Assembly (NCBI GenBank): GCA_031281265.1
Contig: JAITFO010000025.1
Coordinates: 1-64,000, forward strand
DNA from: Candidatus Fibrimonadaceae bacterium
GTDB lineage: Bacteria; Fibrobacterota; Fibrobacteria; Fibrobacterales; Fibrobacteraceae
DNA: 64,000 nt
Direction of reading: 5' to 3'
The position numbers were made by a program, and so were the translations under genes. The notes under the pieces were generated by a model. That model had not been told where the DNA came from and made no database searches. It saw only the letters and a program-made list of their open reading frames with translations. This document shows positions 42,521-52,140 of this stretch, piece after piece (the first letter of the stretch is position 1; the number at the start of each line of letters is the position of its first letter).

Positions 42521-43036
42521 TTACGGGGTGGGAATAAAATCCTTATTGTAATGAACATTTTGCCGCCATTTGGTTTTCCCGAGTTGCTGGCACTCTTCGG
42601 CTTTCATAAACCTAACATATAGTTTTGTGTATGCTTTGCTGTATGAGTGATTTTCTGGAACATAAACTTCCTGCTGCATATTTCTTACGTTATAAACGGT
42701 ATCCCCTTTTGAACTTTCCATATATCTAGACGAAATCGTGTTGACAGTGTCTTTTTTATAAGTGGTATAACTGTAAGTCTTTACATCCGAACTGGAATTT
42801 GACACAAAAAAACAATCGTGGCCTTCGGCATTGGAAGTTAAAGCCGCTCTTTGCATAGCATTTTGCATAACCTTTTTCGATGAAGTATATGGATTCCCCT
42901 CGGAGCTTATCTCCCATATTTCAGTATCATCGTCTGTCAATTCGGGGCGCAACTTGGCAGAAGTTCCGTCTTTCATTGAAGTTGCACACCCGATAAAAAC
43001 AATAGTAAGCAATATTATTGAGAAAAGTCTAAACAT
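42521..43036 (-). CDS. lipoprotein of unknown function
   Basis: A 171-aa predicted lipoprotein with lipobox VFIGC at about residues 13-17. The mature protein has a Ser-rich middle (FFVSNSSSDVKTYSYTTYKK) and tyrosine-rich strands; no known domain is evident. It lies 6 nt after the fumarase gene and 12 nt before the methyltransferase, so it may share their transcript. Confidence 0.75.
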   Translation of the reverse strand: MFRLFSIILLTIVFIGCATSMKDGTSAKLRPELTDDDTEIWEISSEGNPYTSSKKVMQNAMQRAALTSNAEGHDCFFVSNSSSDVKTYSYTTYKKDTVNTISSRYMESSKGDTVYNVRNMQQEVYVPENHSYSKAYTKLYVRFMKAEECQQLGKTKWRQNVHYNKDFIPTP

Positions 43037-43042
43037 AAAACT

Positions 43043-44665
43043 CTAAATCAATTCCTTAAAAAAGTCATTCCCTTTGTCGTCAACAATTATAAACGCAGGG
43101 AAATCCTTAACAGTGATTTTGCGAATGGCTTCCATTCCCAGTTCCGGGAATGCAAGAATATCGTTGCTCAAAATATTTTGCTCTGCGAGCAATGCCGCCG
43201 GGCCGCCTATTGAACCTAAATAGAAACCGCCGTGTTTATGGCAGGAATCCGTAACATCTTTGGTGCGGTTGCCCTTTGCCACCATTATAAGGCTTGCGCC
43301 TTTTTCCTGGAAGCTCGCCACGTAAGAATCCATTCTGCCAGCGGTTGTTGGGCCAAAGCTGCCAGTGGGTTTGCCTTTTGGAGTTTTTGCGGGGCCTGCA
43401 TAATAAACGGGATGTTGTTTGAAATAATCCGGCAAGTCGCCCTCTTTCTCCAAAATCTCAGCAAGTTTTGCGTGGGCAATATCGCGAGCCACTATCATTG
43501 TTCCAGTCAAGTAAAGCGGGGTTTTCACTGGATATTTGCTCAAATCCTCCAAAACCTCTTTGATTGGGCGGTCTATGTTTATGCTGACAGGTTGCGAAAG
43601 CCCAAGGGACTCGTAGCCGTCTTTTGGCAAATATTGCTCTGGGTTATGCTCCATTTTTTCTAGGAACAAACCTTTCTCGGTTATTTTCCCTTTTATATTG
43701 CGGTCTGCGGAGCAGCTAACCCCAATTCCAACGGGGCAGCTCGCCGCGTGGCGGCTCGCTCTAATCACGCGAACATCGTGCACCAAATACTTTCCGCCGA
43801 ACTGCGCGCCTATGCCGCTTTTCTGCGCCAACTCCTTTACCTTTGCTTCCATCTCCACATCGCGGAAAATCCTGCCTCTCTTTGAGCCCGTGGTTGGAAT
43901 GTTGTCTAAATATCCGGTGCTTGCAAGTTTAACGAGTTTTAAGTTTGCATCTGCGCTGGTGCCACCTATCACAACTGCCAAGTGATAAGGAGGGCAAGCA
44001 GCTGTGCCAAGGCTCTTTATCTTTTCATTCAAAAATTTTTCGAGGTTCGTAGGGGTCAGCAGAGCCTTTGTCATAGGCCAATAATAGGTTTTATTCGCCG
44101 AACCACCGCCTTTGGCAACAAAGAGAAAATCAAAATGGTCGCCTTCCGCAGCGTAAATATCTATCTGAGCGGGCAGGTTGCAAGCGGTATTTGTCTCTTC
44201 GTACATCGTGAGTGGGGCAATTTGGCTGTAGCGCAAATTCAGTTTTGTGTAAGCGTTGTAAATACCCTTGGAAATAGCTTTTGCATCGTTAATGCCTGTC
44301 CATATATTCTGCCCTTTTTTCACAAAAACCGCTGCCGTTCCTGTGTCTTGACAAAATGGCAAAATGCCTTTATTTGCAACGCAGGAATTTTGCAGCATTG
44401 TAAGTGCCACGAGTTTATCGTTCTGACTTGCCTCTGGGTCTTCCAGAATTTCGGCAACTTGTTTTGTGTGCGCGGGGCGCAGGCGAAAGCTCACCTCTGA
44501 ATATGCCGCCTCTGTTAGCTTGGTCAACGCTTCACCGCTGACCTTCAAAATTTTTTTGCCATTAAACTTGCCAACGGAAATCCCAGCATCCTTGGCTGTG
44601 GCTATGAGACCGTACTTTGTGGCATCCTTGCCATATTGCAGATTTTCTTCATATTCAAAAGGCAT
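43043..44665 (-). CDS. fumA: class I (iron-sulfur) fumarate hydratase
   Basis: Oxygen-sensitive [4Fe-4S] enzyme interconverting fumarate and malate, part of the reductive branch that makes succinate in this phylum. The N-terminal half has [19 protein letters not shown] with a cluster Cys. Further motifs are [33 protein letters not shown] and the [16 protein letters not shown] cluster region. The C-terminal half has [13 protein letters not shown] and [13 protein letters not shown]. The 540-aa single-chain length is as in FumA/B. A ribosome site (aggag) and an upstream TATATT box are clear. Confidence 0.94.
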   Translation of the reverse strand: MPFEYEENLQYGKDATKYGLIATAKDAGISVGKFNGKKILKVSGEALTKLTEAAYSEVSFRLRPAHTKQVAEILEDPEASQNDKLVALTMLQNSCVANKGILPFCQDTGTAAVFVKKGQNIWTGINDAKAISKGIYNAYTKLNLRYSQIAPLTMYEETNTACNLPAQIDIYAAEGDHFDFLFVAKGGGSANKTYYWPMTKALLTPTNLEKFLNEKIKSLGTAACPPYHLAVVIGGTSADANLKLVKLASTGYLDNIPTTGSKRGRIFRDVEMEAKVKELAQKSGIGAQFGGKYLVHDVRVIRASRHAASCPVGIGVSCSADRNIKGKITEKGLFLEKMEHNPEQYLPKDGYESLGLSQPVSINIDRPIKEVLEDLSKYPVKTPLYLTGTMIVARDIAHAKLAEILEKEGDLPDYFKQHPVYYAGPAKTPKGKPTGSFGPTTAGRMDSYVASFQEKGASLIMVAKGNRTKDVTDSCHKHGGFYLGSIGGPAALLAEQNILSNDILAFPELGMEAIRKITVKDFPAFIIVDDKGNDFFKELI

Positions 44666-44767
44666 AAAAAACTCCTATTTATGTAGGAAATATAGATAAA
44701 AACTACCCCTTTTCTCGAAAATATAATATATTATATATATAGTATTGCTAACTCAAAGAGGCGTAGC

Positions 44768-46093
44768 ATGAGAATTTTTATTGTTTTGACATTTTTTGCT
44801 ACCGTTGGCATTGTTTGTGCCCAAAATGAACCTTATGCCTTGGGTGCTGATATATCCAAGATACAGCAGGATGAAAAAAGCACAAAATACTACCGCAATG
44901 GACAAGCTAAAGATTTGTTTATAATACTTAAAGAAAGCGGGTTCAATTATATACGCCTTAGGCTTTTTGTTGACCCAACGGCAAAAGTGACGGAAGATAA
45001 ACCCAATTCGGATGGGTGGAGCGCATCTCCGTATTCAACCGCTGGATACTGTGGTTTGGATTCCACAATAAAAGTTGCGAAAAGGATAAAAGCCGCTGGT
45101 ATGAAATTTTTGCTCGATTTCCACTACAGCGATACTTGGGCAGACCCAGGCAAACAGTATAAACCTATGTCGTGGCGGAATCTCAATTTCACGCAGCTTA
45201 CCGAAAAGGTACGCACCTACACAAAAGAGAGCCTACAGGCTTTCAAAAATAACGGAGTTTTGCCGGATATGGTTCAAGTGGGCAACGAAGTCGTTGGCGG
45301 AATGATACACCCTGACGGTCAAGGCAATACTCAAAATTTCGCAACCTTGGTAAACGCAGGTATAATGGGGGTAAGAGATGTGGACGCAAATATTAAGATA
45401 ATGATGCACACTATTACTCGCCACAATAATACTGACCCTGACAGCTGGTTCGCGACTCTTAAATCAAACTTAAATAAGGTAGAAGCCAATGCTGCAAACA
45501 AAATAGATGTGATTGGGCTATCGTATTACCCTATGTGGCACGGTGATTTGAATAATTTGAGCAGAGTTTTAACCGCCTTAGCCAGCAAAAACAACATTAA
45601 AATTGCTGTGGTAGAGTATGCAGACTTTCACCGCCAAGTAAACGATTTGGTTTACAACCTGCCAGACAATAAAGGATTTGGCACCTTTGTATGGGAACCG
45701 CAATGGTTTGACGGAGACTCATCAAAGCCGCTTTTTGATTGGAAAAACAATCCCGCTGGCCGTCATTCAAACGCTCGCTTGGAACTCTACCCGCAAATGG
45801 CAATAGATTACGGACTTTCAAACAATACCCAACCGAGTAGCAGCTCAAGAGCGGCAAGTAGCTCTAGCATAGCGAGTAGCAGCAGTGTGGCGAGTAGTTC
45901 CAGCATGGCGAGCAGTTCTAGCGTAGAGAGTAGCAGCAGTTCAGCCGAAGACATAACTCCTGTTTTAAGTGCTAACCCTGTAAAAAATATTGAGGGCATT
46001 CGTATATATTTTGACGGCTCCCGTGTTTTAATTAAAAAAACATCGCCGAATGGAAAAGAAAGAATTTTTGATTTAAAAGGAAAAGAGAGGTGA
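44768..46093 (+). CDS. secreted GH53 endo-beta-1,4-galactanase
   Basis: Cuts the galactan side chains of pectin. A signal peptide (about 1-18) ends in VCAQ. The GH53 barrel (about 20-355) begins YALGADISKIQQ, with the acid Glu in MVQVGNEVVGGM and the nucleophile Glu in IAVVEYADFH. A polyserine linker (about 360-398) of repeated ASSSS units follows. The last ~45 residues begin a C-terminal sorting-like domain (VLIKKTSPNGKERIFDLKGKER) but stop early, without the G.Y.VKV ending seen in the next gene. The PL11 gene starts 2 nt later. Confidence 0.92.
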   Translation: MRIFIVLTFFATVGIVCAQNEPYALGADISKIQQDEKSTKYYRNGQAKDLFIILKESGFNYIRLRLFVDPTAKVTEDKPNSDGWSASPYSTAGYCGLDSTIKVAKRIKAAGMKFLLDFHYSDTWADPGKQYKPMSWRNLNFTQLTEKVRTYTKESLQAFKNNGVLPDMVQVGNEVVGGMIHPDGQGNTQNFATLVNAGIMGVRDVDANIKIMMHTITRHNNTDPDSWFATLKSNLNKVEANAANKIDVIGLSYYPMWHGDLNNLSRVLTALASKNNIKIAVVEYADFHRQVNDLVYNLPDNKGFGTFVWEPQWFDGDSSKPLFDWKNNPAGRHSNARLELYPQMAIDYGLSNNTQPSSSSRAASSSSIASSSSVASSSSMASSSSVESSSSSAEDITPVLSANPVKNIEGIRIYFDGSRVLIKKTSPNGKERIFDLKGKER

Positions 46094-46095
46094 AA

Positions 46096-48363
46096 ATGAA
46101 AAAAACATTCGTTTTTTTTGCTGCAATAGCTTTGTTGTGCCTCAATGTTATGGCTCAAAGGCAAATGGAACGCCTTGACCGCGGCTTGATAGCCGCAAAA
46201 ATAGGCAGCACCAACAACGCATTCGTAAGCTGGCGGCTTTTTGCCACCGACCCCACAGACGTTAAATTTAGCCTATACAGAGCAACATCTGCCACGGGTG
46301 CTTTCTCGCTGGTTAGCAACTGCTCTTCCCTAGATGCAGCGCATACAAACTGCAACGTTAGCGGCGGTGCCGGAACTAACGATAGATATCAGGTTGCCGT
46401 GCTGGTGAACGGCACGGAAGTTGAACGTTCCAAATCTGTTTCGGTTTGGCAAACGAGCGTCAATAACAATGGAGCATATCTGGAAATTCCGGTATCAAAA
46501 CCTGTTGCTGGAACCGGGCCTCAAGGCGGCACTTATTCGGTATATGATGGCACCGTTGCGGATTTGGACGGCGATGGCGAATACGAAGTGATTTTCTTTT
46601 GGGGTCCGGACAACATGCAGGATAATTCAAAAGCTGGAATTACCGATAATGTCTATATAGATGCCTATAAACTCAACGGCACAAAGCTATGGGGAGCAGG
46701 CAAATACATAAATCTTGGCCCAAATATCAGAGCAGGGGCACACTACCAAACATTCTTGGTATATGATTTTGATGGCGATGGCAAAGCGGAAATAATAGTG
46801 AAAACCGCCGATGGAACCACAGACACGCAAGGAACCAGAATAGGAAACACCACCGCTTACAGAAATTCCGATGGGTGGATTTTAACTGGCAATGAATATC
46901 TCACTGTTTTTGAAGGCGCAACGGGAAAAATCATAGATACAAAACCCTTTGAGGTTGCACGTGGCACTGTTTCGTCTTGGGGCGATAATTACGGCAATAG
47001 GGTGGATCGCTTTTTGAGCACAGTGGCTTATTTAGACGGCAAAAAACCCAGCGCAGTTATGTGGCGTGGCTACTATGCTCGCACCACCGCTTCCGCTTGG
47101 GATTTTAACGGAACAGCTTTGGTAAAACGCTGGACTTTTGATAGCAGCACACTACCATCTGCCGACAAAACCAAATATGAAGGTCAGGGCAACCACAATT
47201 TGAGCGTTGCCGAACATAACGGCAAAGACATAATAATAACGGGAGCTATGGCTATAAACGGCGAAGGAAAACCTTTTTTCTCCAATGGAACCGGACACGG
47301 CGATGCAATGCACGTTAGCAAGCACATTCCGAGCAGGGCAGGTTTGCAAGTGTTCAGATGCTTGGAAACTTCGCCTTACGGAGTGCAAATGTACGATGCC
47401 ACAGATGGGAAAATTCTATGGAGCGTATCGCAAGGCGATGATACAGGTCGCGCTCTATGCGCAGATATAGACCCTGAATATCCGGGCAATGAATGTTGGG
47501 GTTCTGGCACTGTGGATATTCATTCCGCAGAAGGAACACGGCTTGGCAGCAAGCCCAACAATTTATCTATAAATATGTCTGTATGGTGGGATGGCGATAC
47601 TGGTCGTGAAACTTGGGATGGCACTGTGATTAAGGTAAGTGCCTCCGCAGGTTCGGGCAACAATTTAAGAACATACTCAAGAGCGGAATTGGTAACTCAC
47701 AGCGGTGCAACCTCCATAGGCGGCACAAAAAAGAACCCCGTGCTGCAAGCCGACATATTAGGCGATTGGCGCGAAGAGATCATATTGCCCACAACCAATT
47801 CCAGTGCTATTAGAATATATACAACAACTATGGCTACCACGCACACGGGAGTAGGCGCAATTCCTTCGCAGGGAATACCAACGCTTATGCAAAACAAGAT
47901 GTACCGTTTGGCTGCTACGTGGCAACATTCCGGTTATAATCAGCCACCGTGGGTGGATTATTTCCTCGGCTATAATATGACTGGGCAAGTTCCCCGCGAC
48001 AACATCGTTTATGTGGGCGGCTCCAGCTCCTCCTCGCCGCGAAGCAGCTCAAGCGTTGCGAGCAGCTCAAGCGTGGCAAGCAGTTCTAGCGTGGCAAGTA
48101 GTTCCAGCACGGCAAGCAGTTCTAGCATCGAGAGCAGCAGCAGTTCAGAAGAAGAAACGCCCATATCAATTCCGCAAGTGGCAAAAACTCCCTCGTTCAA
48201 AACTTCCCTTATGCTCATAGACAAAACCCTTGTTCTCAAAGATCTCCCGAACAATGCAAAAGTAGAAGTCTACAACCTGCAAGGAAAGCTCATTTTCTCA
48301 TCGGGAGAATCCTTAATTCAAGTCCCGACTAAAGGAGTTTACATTGTAAAAGTGAAATTCTAA
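46096..48363 (+). CDS. secreted PL11 rhamnogalacturonan lyase
   Basis: Cleaves the rhamnogalacturonan I backbone by beta-elimination. A signal peptide (about 1-20, ending MAQ) is followed by the PL11 beta-propeller, starting RQMERLDRGLIAA. Repeated calcium-binding loops (DLDGDGEYEVIFFWG, YDFDGDGKAEIIVKTADG) and PVLQADILGDWREEI are present. A polyserine linker (about 640-680) and a complete C-terminal sorting-like domain (VEVYNLQGKLIF ... GVYIVKVKF) close the 755-aa protein. The ATG at 46096, after gagagg, is preferred over the GTG at 46090. It acts with GH53 on the same polymer. Confidence 0.93.
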   Translation: MKKTFVFFAAIALLCLNVMAQRQMERLDRGLIAAKIGSTNNAFVSWRLFATDPTDVKFSLYRATSATGAFSLVSNCSSLDAAHTNCNVSGGAGTNDRYQVAVLVNGTEVERSKSVSVWQTSVNNNGAYLEIPVSKPVAGTGPQGGTYSVYDGTVADLDGDGEYEVIFFWGPDNMQDNSKAGITDNVYIDAYKLNGTKLWGAGKYINLGPNIRAGAHYQTFLVYDFDGDGKAEIIVKTADGTTDTQGTRIGNTTAYRNSDGWILTGNEYLTVFEGATGKIIDTKPFEVARGTVSSWGDNYGNRVDRFLSTVAYLDGKKPSAVMWRGYYARTTASAWDFNGTALVKRWTFDSSTLPSADKTKYEGQGNHNLSVAEHNGKDIIITGAMAINGEGKPFFSNGTGHGDAMHVSKHIPSRAGLQVFRCLETSPYGVQMYDATDGKILWSVSQGDDTGRALCADIDPEYPGNECWGSGTVDIHSAEGTRLGSKPNNLSINMSVWWDGDTGRETWDGTVIKVSASAGSGNNLRTYSRAELVTHSGATSIGGTKKNPVLQADILGDWREEIILPTTNSSAIRIYTTTMATTHTGVGAIPSQGIPTLMQNKMYRLAATWQHSGYNQPPWVDYFLGYNMTGQVPRDNIVYVGGSSSSSPRSSSSVASSSSVASSSSVASSSSTASSSSIESSSSSEEETPISIPQVAKTPSFKTSLMLIDKTLVLKDLPNNAKVEVYNLQGKLIFSSGESLIQVPTKGVYIVKVKF

Positions 48364-48374
48364 ATTTTCTTTGC

Positions 48375-50087
48375 ATGTTTACTTTTGAAAACAAAATTGC
48401 GGAACTCGCCGAGCAAACCACTTATTGGACTGCTGCCGAAGCACTTTCCCTGCTCAGCATTCCGCCCGACTCCTCCCACGGCGATTGGAGCCTGCCTTGC
48501 TTTAACTTAGCAAAAAAATTGCGCAAAGCACCCAAAGCCATAGCAGAGGAATTGGCAGCAAAATTCCCCGCACCTCAAGGCTTTGCAAAAACAGAAGCCA
48601 TCAACGGCTATTGGAATTTTTATGTGGACAAAGCAACTTTTATAAAAATAATCTTAGACGAAATAAAAGAAAAAGGATTGGAGTTTGGATTTGCACCTGC
48701 AAAAAATAAAACCGTAGCCATAGACTACAGCTCCCCCAACATAGGCAAAGAGCTTGCCTTCCACCACTTGCGTAGCACAATGCTGGGCAACAGCTTGGCT
48801 CGCATCCACAAGGCAAACGGCTTTCGTGTAGAGCGTATAAACCACCTTGGGGACTGGGGTACGCAATTTGGCAAACTGATTGTGATATATTTAAAAGAAA
48901 ATTTACCCACCGATGAACAAACCCTTTCCAACTTAACCGTAAAGGAATTGAACAAACTCTACGCATCATTTTCCACTCTGTGCAAAAAGGAGCCGGAGCT
49001 GGAAGATAAAGCTCGAGACGCTTTTGCAAAATTGGAACAGGGCGATGAATTTTACCGCAAACTATGGGCTGCATTCAGAGAAGCAACCTTAAAAGAATTA
49101 GTCCGCATTTATAAAATAATGGGAGTGGACTTTGACCACTACACTGGCGAATCTTTTTTTGAGGATAAAATCCCAGCCGTTGTTGAGGAACTGCAAAACA
49201 AAGGCTTGCTGGTGAACAGCCAAGAGCGTGATGTGGTTACTTTGGGTGACGATATGCCGCCGTGCCTTATAAGAAAAAGCGATGGTAGCACCCTTTACGC
49301 AACCCGCGATTTAGCCGCCGCCATTTACCGCAAAAAAGAATTCGATTTTGACAAGTGTCTATATGTTGTGGATAACGGGCAGGCTTTGCATTTTAAACAG
49401 GTGTTCGCCGTGCTCGGCAAAATGGGCTACGAGTGGAGCAACGACTGCGAGCATATCCCCTTTGGTTTAATACTCCACAAAAACGAAGAAGGTAAGTGGG
49501 AAAAGGGCAAAACTAGAACCGGCACAGCAAGCCTTTTAAGAGATGTTATAGAAGCGGCTTCCGCAAAAATCTTGGCCGTGATAAACGAAAAAAATCCAGA
49601 GCTTGCGAACAAAGAGGAAATAGCCACTAAAATAGGCGTTGGAGCCATAGTTTTCAACGACCTGAAAAACCGCCGCCTGATGGATGTTAAATTCGATTGG
49701 GACGCTGCCCTCAGCTTTGAGGGAGCAACCGGCCCCTACATTCAAAACGCCCACGTTCGCCTTTGCAGCATATTGAGAAAGAGCGGCAAGAATATAGCAG
49801 AGTTGCAATTCAAGAGCGAGGAGCTTCTAGACCAGAGTTCCTGCGATTTAATAAAGATGCTATCTCGCAAAGCGGAGAAAATAAACATAGCCTGCGAAAG
49901 CAGGGAACCTTACATACTAGCTCAATACTCTCTAGAGCTTGCAGAAGCAGCTCACAAATTCCTACACGACAACCGTGTGATAGGAAGTGCTGAAGAAAAT
50001 TCCAGATTATTTTTAGTTTACTGTACCCAGCAAGTTTTGGGAAGCACCCTTGAAATGCTGGGGATAGCCCCGATTAAGGAGATGTAA
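48375..50087 (+). CDS. argS: arginyl-tRNA synthetase
   Basis: Class I synthetase of 570 aa. An N-terminal Add1-like domain precedes the active site IDYSSPNIGKELAFHHLRST, where the usual HIGH-type HVGH reads AFHH. RINHLGDWGTQFG, LYATRDLAA and the KMSK-equivalent GKTRTGTASLL are conserved; the C-terminal DALR anticodon domain ends with GIAPIKEM. The starting ATG lies 11 nt after the PL11 gene without a clear ribosome site. It converges tail to tail on the RNA-binding protein gene with a 2-nt gap. Confidence 0.95.
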   Translation: MFTFENKIAELAEQTTYWTAAEALSLLSIPPDSSHGDWSLPCFNLAKKLRKAPKAIAEELAAKFPAPQGFAKTEAINGYWNFYVDKATFIKIILDEIKEKGLEFGFAPAKNKTVAIDYSSPNIGKELAFHHLRSTMLGNSLARIHKANGFRVERINHLGDWGTQFGKLIVIYLKENLPTDEQTLSNLTVKELNKLYASFSTLCKKEPELEDKARDAFAKLEQGDEFYRKLWAAFREATLKELVRIYKIMGVDFDHYTGESFFEDKIPAVVEELQNKGLLVNSQERDVVTLGDDMPPCLIRKSDGSTLYATRDLAAAIYRKKEFDFDKCLYVVDNGQALHFKQVFAVLGKMGYEWSNDCEHIPFGLILHKNEEGKWEKGKTRTGTASLLRDVIEAASAKILAVINEKNPELANKEEIATKIGVGAIVFNDLKNRRLMDVKFDWDAALSFEGATGPYIQNAHVRLCSILRKSGKNIAELQFKSEELLDQSSCDLIKMLSRKAEKINIACESREPYILAQYSLELAEAAHKFLHDNRVIGSAEENSRLFLVYCTQQVLGSTLEMLGIAPIKEM

Positions 50088-50089
50088 AA

Positions 50090-50380
50090 TTATCTGCGGC
50101 GGTTGTCACGATTGTCTTGGCGTGGGGGGCGTTGCTCGCGTGGCTGAGACTCATTAACGCGAAGCGGCCTATTGCCAACATTCTTCCCGTTCAAAGCCTG
50201 AATAGCCTTGTCTGCTACTTCCTCGTCCATTTCCACAAACCCAAAACCTTTGCTACGGTTGGAGTTGCGGTCAATGACGACCTTGGCACTTTTAACCTCT
50301 CCGAATTCAGCGAATAATTCGCCTAGTTGTTCGTTGCCGAATGCGAATGGGAGGTTACCCACATAGATGCTTTTGCTCAT
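50090..50380 (-). CDS. RRM-type RNA-binding protein
   Basis: A 96-aa glycine-poor RNA-recognition-motif protein. RNP2 is SIYVGNLPFAFG and RNP1 is SKGFGFVEM; the tail is Arg/Gln/Pro-rich (QPREQRPPRQDNRDNRRR). Such proteins are common cold- or stress-induced RNA binders in cyanobacteria and Bacteroidota. The ATG at 50380 follows an aggatt ribosome site; the ORF-track start is 10 codons too early. A TTTACTATATT promoter box lies about 30 nt upstream. Confidence 0.93.
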   Translation of the reverse strand: MSKSIYVGNLPFAFGNEQLGELFAEFGEVKSAKVVIDRNSNRSKGFGFVEMDEEVADKAIQALNGKNVGNRPLRVNESQPREQRPPRQDNRDNRRR

Positions 50381-50425
50381 ACTAATCCTATAAAATTGAA
50401 CCGTATACAATATAGTAAATGCTGA

Positions 50426-51157
50426 TTACCTTGTTACGCTAATTAAAGAGGCTTTTATGGAGCCTATGGCTATTTCGCTCTTCATAAGCACTGGGAGCCG
50501 CTCCTCGTCATCCGTTAGCCAAATTGTGAGCTTGCCTTTAGCCTTAAATAGGCCGTCACCCAGTATCACAGGTTCCACAACCAAGCATTTTTTTTTGCCA
50601 AAAGCGGTTTTTATCTCTTCCCTTCTATGGCATATAACCTTGAGCGGGTACTTCTTCTTGCCCCCTATGGCGTTGAAATAAACCGTATCCCCCGGCTCCA
50701 TTTTAAATGTCCGCGCCAAATAAAACGCAGAGAGTATGCAACGTTCATCGCCGTTCAGCGTTATAGCCGTATCTAAACCGTGCTTAAATTCCGTGGCTTT
50801 GTATGCCGTGTCTTTTATGTAGGCTTTCTTTGCCTTAAAATTGTAAACGGTAAGGGCATTCCTTATATACGAACCTTCTTTGATTCTTTGGTTAAAAACC
50901 TTTGGCATCAAGCTGTCTGCGGTAACTGTGGATTTTACCGTATCGTCAACGGTGAGTATTTTAAAAAAAGAATGATTCCACGCTCTTGAAATTATTTCCA
51001 GTTCGTTTGCGTTTTTTGTTTCTCTAACTAACAACCTCGCATTGCCAGCAGAAATAAATCCCCAGCTTATTTCGTAATCCAATGTTTCGCCAACAAAAGG
51101 ATGAGCTGCATATAAAGCGGAAAAAAAGAAAATTAAAAATGCAAGAAAAAATTTCAT
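50426..51157 (-). CDS. exported DUF3108-family protein
   Basis: A 243-aa exported protein: signal peptide about 1-18 (FFLAFLIFFFSALYA), then the DUF3108 pattern VGETLDYEISWGFISAGNARL, many beta strands and the end LPVLMKSEIAIGSIKASL. The family is periplasmic or outer-membrane associated with no fixed function. The ATG at 51157 overlaps the pyrF stop (ATGA), so the two are coupled. Confidence 0.88.
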   Translation of the reverse strand: MKFFLAFLIFFFSALYAAHPFVGETLDYEISWGFISAGNARLLVRETKNANELEIISRAWNHSFFKILTVDDTVKSTVTADSLMPKVFNQRIKEGSYIRNALTVYNFKAKKAYIKDTAYKATEFKHGLDTAITLNGDERCILSAFYLARTFKMEPGDTVYFNAIGGKKKYPLKVICHRREEIKTAFGKKKCLVVEPVILGDGLFKAKGKLTIWLTDDEERLPVLMKSEIAIGSIKASLISVTR

Positions 51158-52041
51158 ATAGCCTCCGCCAATCTTTCCAAAGCGTCTGCGCAGGCACTCG
51201 CGTAATTGCTGGGCTTTCCGCTCGCTTGCCACGCATAGCTAAGCCCGCTTGAACTGTTGAGGACATGGATATTTTTTTTAAAACCTCCTTCTCTGAGCGC
51301 GCTCATAACTTCCTTTGCATCACCCCCCTGCCCACCCGGAACACCGGGGATAGAAACACCCGGAATCAAAAAAGGAATTTCTTTTTTTTGGCTGGAAAAA
51401 AAATTTGCAATCTCTGCAAGCTCGCGGACATTAGTCGCACCTACAACCGCACCAACGCTGGAGTTATCCCATTCTATAATTTTTTCCGCAACGGCTTTGT
51501 ACGCTTTTCCACCATCACTTGCAAGTTTTAAATCCTGAAAATCTGCGGCTCCGGCATTTGATGTTCTGAGCAATATATAAACTCCATTTTCTTCTCTCAA
51601 AAAAGGCTTAACAGAATCGTTGCCCATCCACGGGCTAACGGTTACAGCATTTGCACCATAAACATCAAAAGCAGCTTTTGCATAAGCCTCGCTGGACTTC
51701 CCTATATCACCTCTTTTTGCATCCAAAATTACCAATATCCCCTCTCTGCGATAAGTAGCTATTATTTCCGCCAAAACTTGCATAGCTCCAATGCTAACAC
51801 ACTCATAATACGCGCTATTTGGTTTTGCAACAGCGGGCATTATATTTCTCTTTAAAAATTCCTCCAAAATATCAAAATAGAATTTGCGAATCTTATCCTC
51901 TGGCGAACCAGCCTCCGCAGGAATCAGCGAAAGAACGGGGTCTAACCCAAAACATACAGGATTTTTGCAAACCCCTATCCTAGACTCCAAAAGCGCAGAA
52001 AAAACCATCGATTTTAACTTAGAAAATTCCCCTCTATGCAT
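51154..52041 (-). CDS. pyrF: orotidine 5'-phosphate decarboxylase (type 2)
   Basis: Makes UMP in pyrimidine synthesis. The type 2 family start CFGLDPVLSLIP, KPNSAYYE, the catalytic VILDAKRGDIGKSSEAYAKA and GVVGATN-like GAVVGATNVREL are present. The start is MHRGEFSKLK at 52041 (295 aa); an in-frame ATG 21 nt upstream at 52062 is preceded by an identical ribosome site. The ORF-track start at 52350 extends across the divergent gene and is rejected. Confidence 0.93.
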   Translation of the reverse strand: MHRGEFSKLKSMVFSALLESRIGVCKNPVCFGLDPVLSLIPAEAGSPEDKIRKFYFDILEEFLKRNIMPAVAKPNSAYYECVSIGAMQVLAEIIATYRREGILVILDAKRGDIGKSSEAYAKAAFDVYGANAVTVSPWMGNDSVKPFLREENGVYILLRTSNAGAADFQDLKLASDGGKAYKAVAEKIIEWDNSSVGAVVGATNVRELAEIANFFSSQKKEIPFLIPGVSIPGVPGGQGGDAKEVMSALREGGFKKNIHVLNSSSGLSYAWQASGKPSNYASACADALERLAEAI

Positions 52042-52075
52042 TATATCCTCTTTTATATGCATTATATCCTCTTTT
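52034..52075 (-). repeat. tandem 21-bp repeat carrying the pyrF ribosome site and start codon
   Basis: Two adjacent 21-bp units, identical over 20 positions (minus strand AAAAGAGGATATAATGCAT). Each holds an AGAGGAT ribosome site and an ATG in the same frame, so pyrF has two equivalent starts seven codons apart. Confidence 0.85.
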
Positions 52076-52140
52076 TTACTGAATGGTGCGTTTTTTTCGT
52101 ATAAAAATTTTAAATTTTCATAAAAAGAGGAGTGCTTACT

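Noticed and set aside
43232-44500. Plus-strand ORFs of 143 and 172 aa opposite fumarase
   Set aside because: Composition and lack of start signals mark them as shadows of the conserved enzyme.
45835-45950. Repetitive AGC-rich stretches considered as a CRISPR or satellite
   Set aside because: They encode in-frame polyserine linkers (here and at 48020-48145) with no repeat-spacer structure.
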